From VRUB01 sp046758085 (GTDB lineage: Bacteria; Pseudomonadota; Gammaproteobacteria; Acidiferrobacterales; SPGG2): DNA of 35,528 bases. This document shows positions 16,408-24,267 of the stretch, piece after piece. Position numbers and translations under genes: made by a program. Under the pieces are notes generated by a model, which saw nothing but the letters and a program-made list of their open reading frames with translations, did not search any database and was not told the DNA's origin. Location: positions 1 to 35,528 of the forward strand of contig JBHHZP010000019.1 of NCBI GenBank assembly GCA_046758085.1, given 5' to 3'. How positions within the stretch are numbered: the first letter of the stretch is position 1; each line of letters starts with the position of its first letter.

Positions 16408-19077
16408 ATGTTGGACAAAAACGCCGCAAAATTACACGAGACCGTTCTCCATCACTGGCACGTCGCCCACGCCGGCAAGATGGTCGAGTTCGGTGGGTGG
16501 GATATGCCGGTGCAATACAAGACTGGCATTATTCAGGAACATCTCGCTACACGACGCAATGCCGGCTTGTTCGACGTCTCACACATGGGGCGATTCAGCG
16601 TGACCGGAAAACAGGCTGAGGCGTTTCTGCTTCATGTCTTGACCAACAACGCCAAGGCCCTGGAGGCGCATCACGCCCAGTACACTTTCATCGCCAATGA
16701 CCACGGCGGCGCCGTCGATGATGCCTATCTTTATAAGCTGTCGGATGATGATTTTCTTCTCGTTGTCAATGCCGCGAACCGCGAAAAGGATTGGCATTGG
16801 CTGCAGCAACACAACAGCCATGCCGGTGCCAAGATGACCGATGTCAGCGACGAGCTGGCAATGATCTCACTTCAAGGACCGAACTCCTCTGCGGTCCTGG
16901 AACAGCTGATCACCAAAGAGGATCTCTCCGAGAACAAACGCAACCGGCTGAACACAGCAATGGTACAGGGACATGAAGTGATCATCGCACGCACCGGTTA
17001 TACCGGGGAGGCGGTCTGTTTCGAGTTGTTCCCAGAGCGAGACTACGCCCTCGAGCTTTGGGAAACGCTGGTACGCCTGGGAGCTGTTCCAGCGGGGCTG
17101 GGGGCACGTGACTCTCTGCGCCTGGAAGCGGGACTCCCGTTGTACGGCCATGAGCTCGGCCCGGGCCCGGCAAATGGCGAGATCCCGATATTCGCTAATG
17201 CCATTGCCAAGTTTGCCGTGCGGGCGCCCGATCACCAAGACTACATTGGCAAAACGGCCCTGGAGAAACAACGCCAGGAGTTCATCCAGATCAAGAGAGG
17301 CGAGCTCGACACACCGCTCAGCGAACGCACCCTGCAGTATCTGGTTCAGCCGATTGCCGTATTTTCAGGGAGAAGACCGTTGCGCGCGGGATTCAAGGTT
17401 TACTTGGATGGTGAGCATGTCGGTTATGTAACATCGGGCACCAGCGTTCCCTACTCCCGTTTCTACGGCGAGGGCATTACGGCGACACCGTCCGATGAGC
17501 ACGACCTGCGCCCGATCGGGCTGGCGTTGATCCACTCCACCGTGCACTACCGCTCGGACAAACCGGTTGTGCTGCAGGTGATCGACGATCGGGGCAATAG
17601 CTTTGACGCCGAGCTGGTGGAAAGGAACCTGTGGCCGTCGGCACCCTATACCAGACCCTATACGGGCTTTCGCCCTCCCCGATCCGATGAGCGCGTCAGC
17701 GTGCATGGTGTTCCAAGGCTTGCGAGCGCACTGATCGAAGAGACCGAAACCTACAACCGATGGAGGAGAAAGGAATGTATTAACCTCATTCCATCAGAAC
17801 AAACGACGTCATCCTACGTGGATAAGCTATGCACGTCGGACCCGGCAGGGCGCTACAACGAGCATAATCGCCTCAAGTCACTGGGCCCGGACGCCTCCGA
17901 TGTGCGCTATTACAAGGGAACCGCTTTCATAATGGAAAAAGAAGAAGAACTGCAAGCGGCCTTGCGCACGTTCTTCGATTGTCTGCGAGTAGAGACTCGG
18001 GTCATCAGCGGCCAGATGGCCAACGACACCGTCTACGATGCGCTCAAGCAGTTCAAGAACCGATATAAAGGTGGCAAGCAGCCGGACTTGCTAAGCCGGG
18101 TCCTTGTGCATGACCTCAACAAGGGCGGTCACCTGAGCGCACAGATTGCCGGGGCATTAAAAAACTATGTGGCCCTCGACCCGGAAAGTGGACGGGCGGC
18201 GGTCGAGCATTTTCCTTTCCGGCAAGATAATCCCTACAGAATAGATATCGAGGCGACTAAGCGACTTATTCTGGAAACACGACCCGGGCTTCTTGTGTTC
18301 GGCAGAAGCGTTATCATTCACAAGGAACCGGTGGGGGAGATTGCGGAGTTCGTCCATAGCGAGTATGGAAAAGACAATCCCCGACGCCCACTGATCATGT
18401 ACGACGGCGCCCACGTTCTCGGGTTACTGGGCCAGCATTACCAGGAACCGTTAAAGGAAGGGGCCGACATTGTCACCGGATCGACGCACAAAACCTTTTT
18501 TGGCCCGCAACGGGGTGTGATTCTGAGCAACATTCAAGCCGGATCTGCATTTGAGACTCTGTGGAATTATATCGAGTCGCGAACCTTTCCCGGCCATGTC
18601 AGTAACCATCATCTCGGGACGCTTCTGGGCCTGTTGGGCGCCACCTACGAGATGCTCCAGTTCAAAGATGCCTATCCGAACCAGGTGATCCAGAACGCCA
18701 AGGCCTTTGCGCAAGCGCTGCATGACGAGGGTCTTGTTATCGAAGGGGACCTGGCTTGCGGCTTTACGGAAACGCACCAGGTGCTGCTGCGTGTAGCCCG
18801 TGCCAAGGGTGAGTACGCTGCAGACTTACTGGAGAAAAACAACATCATTACCAACCCGCAGGCGTTTTATGACGATCTGAGCTTCGCGGCTGCCAGCGGT
18901 GTGAGGATGGGCACCCAGGAGATGACGCGCCATGGCATGGCAGAGAGCGATTTTCGCGACCTGGCCCATCTGATCGCGGAGATCGTCAAGGATGGCCGTA
19001 CCAGGCCGGACGGGTTTTGGCGCGAAACCGTGACAACTTTTAGAAGTAATTTCACCGAGATGCGCTTTTGCTTTTGA
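16408..19077 (+). CDS. GcvT-SHMT fusion: aminomethyltransferase joined to serine hydroxymethyltransferase
   Basis: From ATG 16408 the frame encodes 889 residues. Residues 1 to about 430 are a full glycine-cleavage T protein (aminomethyltransferase) with MVEFGGWDMPVQY, LFDVSHMG, GGAVDDAYLYKL and ARDSLRLEAGLPLYG, plus the C-terminal barrel (GFKVYLDGEHVGYVTSGT). Residues about 440-870 form an SHMT-like fold-type I PLP enzyme: IPSEQ (Glu464), RYYKGTAFIM, SGQMAN, YDGAHVLGLL (Asp666), GSTHKTFFGP (PLP Lys695) and SGVRMGT (Arg833). The SHMT half is divergent but keeps the cofactor and substrate residues. GcvT makes methylene-THF from protein-bound aminomethyl groups and SHMT uses methylene-THF plus glycine to make serine, so the fusion could channel the one-carbon unit. 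No gcvH, gcvP or separate glyA is present in the window. A frame extension upstream to 16213 lacks homology. Confidence 0.93.
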   Translation: MLDKNAAKLHETVLHHWHVAHAGKMVEFGGWDMPVQYKTGIIQEHLATRRNAGLFDVSHMGRFSVTGKQAEAFLLHVLTNNAKALEAHHAQYTFIANDHGGAVDDAYLYKLSDDDFLLVVNAANREKDWHWLQQHNSHAGAKMTDVSDELAMISLQGPNSSAVLEQLITKEDLSENKRNRLNTAMVQGHEVIIARTGYTGEAVCFELFPERDYALELWETLVRLGAVPAGLGARDSLRLEAGLPLYGHELGPGPANGEIPIFANAIAKFAVRAPDHQDYIGKTALEKQRQEFIQIKRGELDTPLSERTLQYLVQPIAVFSGRRPLRAGFKVYLDGEHVGYVTSGTSVPYSRFYGEGITATPSDEHDLRPIGLALIHSTVHYRSDKPVVLQVIDDRGNSFDAELVERNLWPSAPYTRPYTGFRPPRSDERVSVHGVPRLASALIEETETYNRWRRKECINLIPSEQTTSSYVDKLCTSDPAGRYNEHNRLKSLGPDASDVRYYKGTAFIMEKEEELQAALRTFFDCLRVETRVISGQMANDTVYDALKQFKNRYKGGKQPDLLSRVLVHDLNKGGHLSAQIAGALKNYVALDPESGRAAVEHFPFRQDNPYRIDIEATKRLILETRPGLLVFGRSVIIHKEPVGEIAEFVHSEYGKDNPRRPLIMYDGAHVLGLLGQHYQEPLKEGADIVTGSTHKTFFGPQRGVILSNIQAGSAFETLWNYIESRTFPGHVSNHHLGTLLGLLGATYEMLQFKDAYPNQVIQNAKAFAQALHDEGLVIEGDLACGFTETHQVLLRVARAKGEYAADLLEKNNIITNPQAFYDDLSFAAASGVRMGTQEMTRHGMAESDFRDLAHLIAEIVKDGRTRPDGFWRETVTTFRSNFTEMRFCF

Positions 19078-19113
19078 CGCCTTACCCGGGCGGATCTTTC
19101 TGTTTCCGACAAT

Positions 19114-19145
19114 CGCCGCGCTGAAACACTTATTTCAGCACGGCG
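19114..19145. terminator. Hairpin shared by convergent genes, no T-tract
   Basis: Arms CGCCG-c-GCTGAAA (19114-19126) and TTTCAGC-a-CGGCG (19133-19145) pair with a single mismatch around a six-base loop. The hairpin lies 37 bases after the GcvT-SHMT stop and covers the TAA of the minus-strand sensor gene at 19130. It could end or stabilise both transcripts, but neither strand has a following T-run, so it is not a standard intrinsic terminator. Confidence 0.45.
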
Positions 19146-20422
19146 CTTGCGGTTGCCTGAGGCAGCTCCGGGTCGGGCGCAGCGCCGCCGGCCCCCTGCA
19201 GTCGCCCGAGCAATGTCTGCCCCTGTTCCGAGATACTCTGCATCTTTTCCTCGATGACCGCCATTTCTTCCAGCCAATGGGAGAAATCGCGCAGATACAC
19301 AGATAGATCGATCAGAGCCGCGGCTGCCGCCTCGAACTCCCGTGATACGTTCCGGGCGCGACCGACAGTTTCTTTCAACCGATTTAATAAACTTCGAATC
19401 TTTTCGCTCTGCGAGCGCACCAGCTTGCCGTCCGTTCCAAGGGCTTGCAATACAGAAAACATGACGTCCACAGACTCGATCCATTCCTCCGATAGTAAGG
19501 AATCGTCCCCGCGTCCTTCGAACGCCCGCTTCATGACACGGCCGATCTTCTCATCGACTGTCTTGAAATAATGGGCCATCTGGTCATGTACCTGGGTCAG
19601 TCGTTTGTTCAAGGCCACAATCTTGGTCAACACATTGCTCAGATCTTCGATAACATGACTCACCCGGTCCAGAAAGAGATTCAGGTCTCGCGCGAGTTCT
19701 CCAAACTCATCGCGAGACTTGACAGACGCACGCTGCGATAACGTCGTGCCAGTCTTGGCCAGTACCCCGATCGTCGATTGCAACGACAGTAATGGCTCCA
19801 TACGCACTTTCAGCAGAAAAAAAAGCACAATGGTATGCACTAGTATCTTGCCCATGCCTAATGTGGTAGTGAATTGGACCTCCTCCCACCACTGGCTCAG
19901 GTGTGAGCCCAGATAACTGCGCACCTCGACATAGCCCAGCACCTCACCCAGTTTGGCGCTTACATGGCATTGAATACAAAACTCTTCGGCAAGGATGTCG
20001 GCCCTGGCCTGCTGATACCGGCCAACAGGCCATTCCCCCGGAATCCCCTTGGGCGTGAAGCTGAAGGTGCTCTCGATCGACTCAATCGTTGTGGCCGAAG
20101 GCTCGATGGCCACAGTTAGTCCGATCTCCTCGTGATTTTTCTTCAAGATCGGATACACCGTGCGTGCCGCCACCGGCCCACCCCGATTCAGCATGATTGA
20201 TTTTACGTCGGCAGCAAGACGCTCCGCCGTAATCTGTGCGTTTTCTTTCTCATGGCTGTAGAACTCGTACAGAACCACCAGGAAACGAATCCCCAGCTCC
20301 AGCACTATCACGCCGAGTAGCACCAGGAAGAAATCCCGGATCATGTGAATGGCAAACGAATCATCAAAGCGTTCGATCTTGGGCAAAGATGTTTTCAACA
20401 GGCTTCCCCGTGGTCTACTCAT
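19130..20422 (-). CDS. Membrane sensor with CxxCH heme site and HAMP, no recognised output domain
   Basis: The 430-residue protein has a cytoplasmic N-terminus, TM1 (about 29-53), a periplasmic domain (about 55-183), TM2 (about 184-206), a HAMP linker (about 207-260, with DEFGELARDLNLFLDRV) and a long mostly helical tail to about 410. The periplasmic part resembles the DUF3365/Tll0287-like sensor domain and contains CIQCH (C149, C152, H153), a covalent c-type heme motif, so it could sense redox state, oxygen or NO. The cytoplasmic tail looks coiled-coil but has no kinase, GGDEF or chemoreceptor hairpin signature that I can recognise. No good ribosome-binding site precedes the ATG, which lies inside a perfect inverted repeat. 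It converges with the GcvT-SHMT gene; no partner kinase or regulator is adjacent. Confidence 0.8.
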   Translation of the reverse strand: MSRPRGSLLKTSLPKIERFDDSFAIHMIRDFFLVLLGVIVLELGIRFLVVLYEFYSHEKENAQITAERLAADVKSIMLNRGGPVAARTVYPILKKNHEEIGLTVAIEPSATTIESIESTFSFTPKGIPGEWPVGRYQQARADILAEEFCIQCHVSAKLGEVLGYVEVRSYLGSHLSQWWEEVQFTTTLGMGKILVHTIVLFFLLKVRMEPLLSLQSTIGVLAKTGTTLSQRASVKSRDEFGELARDLNLFLDRVSHVIEDLSNVLTKIVALNKRLTQVHDQMAHYFKTVDEKIGRVMKRAFEGRGDDSLLSEEWIESVDVMFSVLQALGTDGKLVRSQSEKIRSLLNRLKETVGRARNVSREFEAAAAALIDLSVYLRDFSHWLEEMAVIEEKMQSISEQGQTLLGRLQGAGGAAPDPELPQATASAVLK

Positions 20423-20436
20423 ACGTTATGAGTAGA
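20414..20436. promoter_or_regulatory. Perfect inverted repeat over the sensor start codon
   Basis: Nine-base arms TCTACTCAT (20414-20422) and ATGAGTAGA (20428-20436) flank the loop ACGTT. The sensor's ATG (20422-20420) is in the second arm of the transcript. It could be a dimer operator or an RNA hairpin that hides the start codon. Chance occurrence of a perfect 9-bp arm pair at exactly this place is unlikely but not excluded. Confidence 0.5.
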
Positions 20437-21429
20437 TATCAATAAACTGAGACGCTTTTTCAGCACCTTGCTGGTTAGAGGGGGATAGCGGTCGAGCGTT
20501 CCATAGCGGTGTTGGTGTCAAATTTCCGTCAATGCTTGCGCGCGGTGATTCATATGGTCGATACCATCGCACCCGACGATCGAAATCAAAGGCTATGTAA
20601 GCAAAACAGACGACTTAGGGTCTTTTGTTGTAGTTTGTTGTAGTTACGTCGGGTGCCCTCCGCGATTGGCTGCGTGTTGGTTTGCTCCGCGATCTTTGCG
20701 CTGACACCAGCAATATCCGGCTGAAATCCGCCAATCCACCTCGCTTGACGAGCGCGGTCAGAGTGTAGCGTCAACGCTGTCCGGGGCTGTCGCAAATTGC
20801 AGAAACTGCCCGACGACTTGCGCCGTCACCTCGGGCGGACAATGGGGCGATTGTACCCGGCACCCGCACTCACTTCTGCCAAGCATAGGCTGTACCGTTC
20901 TGACAGGTGATTGCCAAGGCGATCGCGCCGGTGCTCATTGGCCGGGATGTGGCACGGCTGGCAATAGCGTGCGCGCGCCAGTGATCGGTGAACTTGACAT
21001 GACCATCTCGTAAAGCAACGATCAACGGCTATCACGAGCTCACCGGGCCGGTCAGCATCTCTGTGGACGGAATCACGCACTGCGCCACTGCGGATCGGCG
21101 CCAACAACGCGTAACGATCACCGGCGCCAGCGCGCGGTCGCGATGGCGCGACCGAATGTTTGCGGGGACGCACACGCAGGTCGGGTATTGCGCGAGGCAG
21201 CGACTCCATTCACGCCCTGGTGCCCGCTCTCGAGGGCAAGCGTCTAGCCCAGCATAGAAATCGCCACTGCATCCGGTAGTAATCTCGTTGGGTGCTTGCT
21301 ACCGTTCCTAGGCTGGAGGAGCGCGCCCGTACGTCGAATTAACAGCGGCATTGCGCCAGTGCCTGCGCAACGATCGGCAGGGCGAGGGCACAGCCACACA
21401 CACTATAGGAGCTGCAGGAGTCCAATGTA
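20437..21429. other. Gene-poor interval, possible decayed coding sequence
   Basis: About 1 kb separates the sensor and nitroreductase genes. The only long frame (20826-21209, minus) is Arg-rich and not convincing. On the minus strand another frame between about 21020 and 20880 reads like protein for some 40 codons (for example LRDGHVKFTDHWRAH and GAIALAITCQNGTAYAW) but has no proper start and may be a remnant. A 10-base tandem duplication is listed separately. No RNA gene is recognised. Confidence 0.4.
20624..20643. repeat. Two tandem copies of TTTGTTGTAG
   Basis: Two exact 10-base copies, 20624-20633 and 20634-20643, lie back to back about 200 bases upstream of the sensor gene. This looks like slippage; function is unknown. 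Confidence 0.6.
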
Positions 21430-22278
21430 ATGAAGCGATCGCAGGGCAACATGGCGCGGTTGAATGCCGCCATATCGGAACGGTTCGGGGAGAGCATTTC
21501 GCTGCCCAAAGATGTGCTGAATGCAGACGAGCTGGCACGAATCCTGGAGCACCGGTCGCACCGCGTGTACACCGAAGAACCCGTAAGCGAGGCACTGCTG
21601 CGGCTCTTGTTCGCCTGTGCGCTTTCGGCACCGTCAAAGAGCGATTTGCAACAGGCCGACATCGTGTGGGTGGTAGACCCGTCAGCACGCGAAGCTTTTA
21701 CTGACCTGATACCTAACATGCCATGGGTGCGCACCGCCCCCGTGTTCCTCATCTTCTGTGGCAATAACCGGCGCATCCGTCAAATCGGGGAGATGCGCGA
21801 CAAGCCCTTCGCCAACGACCACCTCGATGCCTTCATGAACGCCACGGTCGATGCTGCGATTGTCATGACCATGTTCATCCGCGCCGCCACGGTTGTCGGG
21901 CTAGGATGTTGCCCGATCAGCGCGATCCGTGATCACGCCGAGACCGTAAACCGCTTGCTGGCATTGCCGCAATGGGTTTTTCCAGTCGCGGGCCTTTGTC
22001 TCGGTTACCCGGCCAGAGAGGGCCAGATCAGTCCACGTTTGCCCATGGATATAACGGTACATGTCGATCGTTACAGTGAAGATGGGCTCCAGCAAAAAAT
22101 CGAAGCGTATGACCAGCGCCGGCACGTGCAACAGCCAATTACAAAGCAACGTTATGTCGAGCTATACGGATCCGCTGCCTTTTATGGCTGGTCGGAAGAT
22201 AAGGCACGCCATTACTCCCGCCCGGAACGGGCGGATTTCGGCCGATACATTCGTGAAAAAAGATTTAACCTGGAATAA
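21430..22278 (+). CDS. Nitroreductase family FMN oxidoreductase
   Basis: The 282-residue protein has the nitroreductase fold signatures: an N-terminal helix before RSHRVYTEEPVSEALLRLLF, the flavin-contact stretch SAPSKSDLQQ, and GLGCCPISAIRDH in the C-terminal half, followed by GLCLGYPA. A helical C-terminal extension (YGWSEDKARHYSRPE) is longer than in small NfnB-type enzymes. Such enzymes use NAD(P)H to reduce quinones, nitro groups or enones. The ATG at 21430 follows AGGAG at nine bases. It is the first of four plus-strand oxidoreductase/transport genes, separated from the next by a repeat element. Confidence 0.87.
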   Translation: MKRSQGNMARLNAAISERFGESISLPKDVLNADELARILEHRSHRVYTEEPVSEALLRLLFACALSAPSKSDLQQADIVWVVDPSAREAFTDLIPNMPWVRTAPVFLIFCGNNRRIRQIGEMRDKPFANDHLDAFMNATVDAAIVMTMFIRAATVVGLGCCPISAIRDHAETVNRLLALPQWVFPVAGLCLGYPAREGQISPRLPMDITVHVDRYSEDGLQQKIEAYDQRRHVQQPITKQRYVELYGSAAFYGWSEDKARHYSRPERADFGRYIREKRFNLE

Positions 22279-22364
22279 CCTGTCGGCTCGAGCTTCTTCG
22301 CATTTTTGGTCCCGCACAGATAGAAAAGAACACCCGACCAATGCTGTCCCACAACCGCCCGATG

Positions 22365-22470
22365 CATGGATTGCGCCTTTGTTTCCGAGACCGTCGCCAG
22401 CAGGGATGCTGGCGCCGAGCCTACAGGGAAGTATTCACGGCGTGTCGCGGAAACAAAGGCGCAATCCATG
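22365..22470. repeat. Palindromic dispersed-repeat-like element
   Basis: A perfect 23-base inverted repeat (left arm 22365-22387, beginning CATGGATTGCGCC; right arm 22448-22470, ending GGCGCAATCCATG) encloses about 60 bases. Inside lies a second hairpin, CGCCAGCA/TGCTGGCG (22395-22414, loop GGGA), followed by CTACAGGGAAGTATTCACGG, wording I recall from intergenic repeats of gammaproteobacteria. It fits a REP/MITE-like unit. Open frames through it are by-products of the repeat. Only one copy is seen in this window. Confidence 0.7.
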
Positions 22471-22564
22471 TCTCTCGAGCGCAGTCCTTTCCCAAGACAT
22501 CTCGGTCTTGGCGAGTTTCAGCGTTTCAAGCCGGGACTTGTGGGACACTAATGACACCCGACTG

Positions 22565-24172
22565 ATGTCCCCGAGTTTTGATTATGTGATTGTAGGTGCG
22601 GGCTCCGCCGGCTGCGTGCTGGCCAATCGCTTGAGCGCGAATGGTCGGCACAGCGTGCTACTGCTGGAGGCTGGACCGACGGACTCGTACCCCTGGATCC
22701 ATATCCCGATCGGCTACGCCAAAACCATGTTCCACCCGAAATACAACTGGTGCTTCTATACCGAGCCCGATCCAGGCATGAACAATCGAAAGATCTACTG
22801 GCCTCGCGGCAAGGTGCTCGGGGGCTCTAGTGCAATCAACGGCCTGATCTACATACGCGGCCAGCCAAGCGACTACGATCAATGGGAACGGCTCGGGAAC
22901 CGCGGTTGGGGCTGGAACGATGTTTTGCCCTACTTTATAAAATCCGAACGCAATCAGCGCGGATCGACTGCCCTTCACGGCGCAACAGGCGCGCTCGGGG
23001 TATCGGACGTCGGTAAGCCCCATAAGCTTGCCGAAGCCTTCATCACCGCGGCCGAGCAGGCCGGAATTCCCCGCAATCATGATTTCAACAGCGCGAAACA
23101 GGAAGGCGCCGGTTATTATCAACTCACGACGTGGCGTGGCCGGCGCTCGCATACCGCCGTTGGTTACTTGAAATCGGCACATAGGCGCACCAACCTTCGT
23201 GTCGAAACCAGTGCGCTCGCCACACGTATTATTTTCAAGGGCAAGCGTGCAAAAGGTGTTGTCTACAGGCAGGGCGGACAGGAACACGAAGCGCACGCCT
23301 GGCGTGAGGTCATACTCTGTGCCGGCGCCATCCAGTCGCCGCAGTTATTGCAGCTATCGGGCGTGAGCGCGGCCGATCTGCTGCACCGGCATGGCATCGC
23401 CGTGGTGCATCACCTTCCGGGCGTGGGTCAGAATCTACAAGATCACTTGCCGGTCCGCGTGATCCACCGGTGTGCCAAGGCGATCACAACGAACGACGAC
23501 ATGCGAAGCTGGCTGCTCCAACTCAAGATGGGCATAAAGTACCTGCTCACACGTAGCGGGCCTATGGCCATCGGCATTAACCAGGCGGGTGCGTTTGTGC
23601 GCGTTCATCCCGATAGCGAGTCGCCTGATCTTCAACTTCACTTCGCCGCGCTCTCGGCCGATATGCCCGGTGCGCCTTTGCATGCATTTTCCGGCATCAC
23701 TTCCTCGGTATGTCAGCTTCGACCGCGAAGCCGTGGCAGTGTAACGATCAAGTCGCGAGACCCGCACGAGCCCCCGGCGGTGCAATCAAATTATCTGTCG
23801 GTGGAGGTGGATCGCACAATCACCGTTGCCGGGCTCAAGCTCGCGCGCCAGATCGCGAGCTCACCTGCACTCAAGCATTATATTGTCGATGAGTATATGC
23901 CAGGCGGGGATGCCCGATCCGACGATGAGCTGCTCGCATTTGCGCGCAACACGGGTGTCACCATCTTCCATCCCTGTGGCACCTGCAAGATGGGGCCCGA
24001 TCCCGCGGCAGTGGTTAACGAGCGCTTGTGCGTCCATGGGATCGGCGCCTTCCGCGTGGTCGACTGCTCGATCATGCCGACCATCACGTCCGGCAATACG
24101 CACGCCCCGGCAGTGATGATTGCCGAAAAAGCCGCTGATATGATGCTCGCGGACGCGCACAGCGACGAGTAG
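22565..24172 (+). CDS. GMC family FAD-dependent alcohol dehydrogenase (choline dehydrogenase-like)
   Basis: From ATG 22565 the protein is 535 residues, normal for BetA/AlkJ-type GMC oxidoreductases. It opens with the FAD Rossmann motif VIVGAGSAGCVLANRL, then WPRGKVLGGSSAING (GMC signature 1), GAIQSPQLLQLSGV (signature 2), FHPCGTCKMGPDP with His469 and GNTHAPAVMIAEKAADMM. Choline oxidase and dehydrogenase have Asn at the position of His513 (THAP instead of TNAP), so the active site carries a His-His pair and choline may not be the substrate. An open frame reaches back to 22061 but crosses the nitroreductase gene and the repeat element, so it is not coding there. The ribosome-binding site is weak. 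The transhydrogenase gene follows 95 bases downstream. Confidence 0.9.
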   Translation: MSPSFDYVIVGAGSAGCVLANRLSANGRHSVLLLEAGPTDSYPWIHIPIGYAKTMFHPKYNWCFYTEPDPGMNNRKIYWPRGKVLGGSSAINGLIYIRGQPSDYDQWERLGNRGWGWNDVLPYFIKSERNQRGSTALHGATGALGVSDVGKPHKLAEAFITAAEQAGIPRNHDFNSAKQEGAGYYQLTTWRGRRSHTAVGYLKSAHRRTNLRVETSALATRIIFKGKRAKGVVYRQGGQEHEAHAWREVILCAGAIQSPQLLQLSGVSAADLLHRHGIAVVHHLPGVGQNLQDHLPVRVIHRCAKAITTNDDMRSWLLQLKMGIKYLLTRSGPMAIGINQAGAFVRVHPDSESPDLQLHFAALSADMPGAPLHAFSGITSSVCQLRPRSRGSVTIKSRDPHEPPAVQSNYLSVEVDRTITVAGLKLARQIASSPALKHYIVDEYMPGGDARSDDELLAFARNTGVTIFHPCGTCKMGPDPAAVVNERLCVHGIGAFRVVDCSIMPTITSGNTHAPAVMIAEKAADMMLADAHSDE

Positions 24173-24267
24173 CTTTTTGTGGTAAAACGGGCGGTGATGG
24201 GCGCGGCCACGAGGGCAAGCTGCATTCCAAACGCGTGTTACCCCGGGCTGCCGCGGGGGGACATGAT

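Noticed and set aside
20826..21209. Minus-strand frame containing CQPCH, resembling a heme-attachment motif
   Set aside because: The surrounding text is Arg/Pro-rich with no cytochrome fold, no start signal and no signal peptide; the motif is probably chance.
22061..22564. N-terminal extension of the GMC oxidoreductase frame
   Set aside because: It overlaps the nitroreductase gene and the palindromic repeat, and the FAD motif begins right after ATG 22565.
22341..22565. Short open frames on both strands inside the repeat element
   Set aside because: They are translations of an inverted repeat and mirror one another; no ribosome-binding sites.
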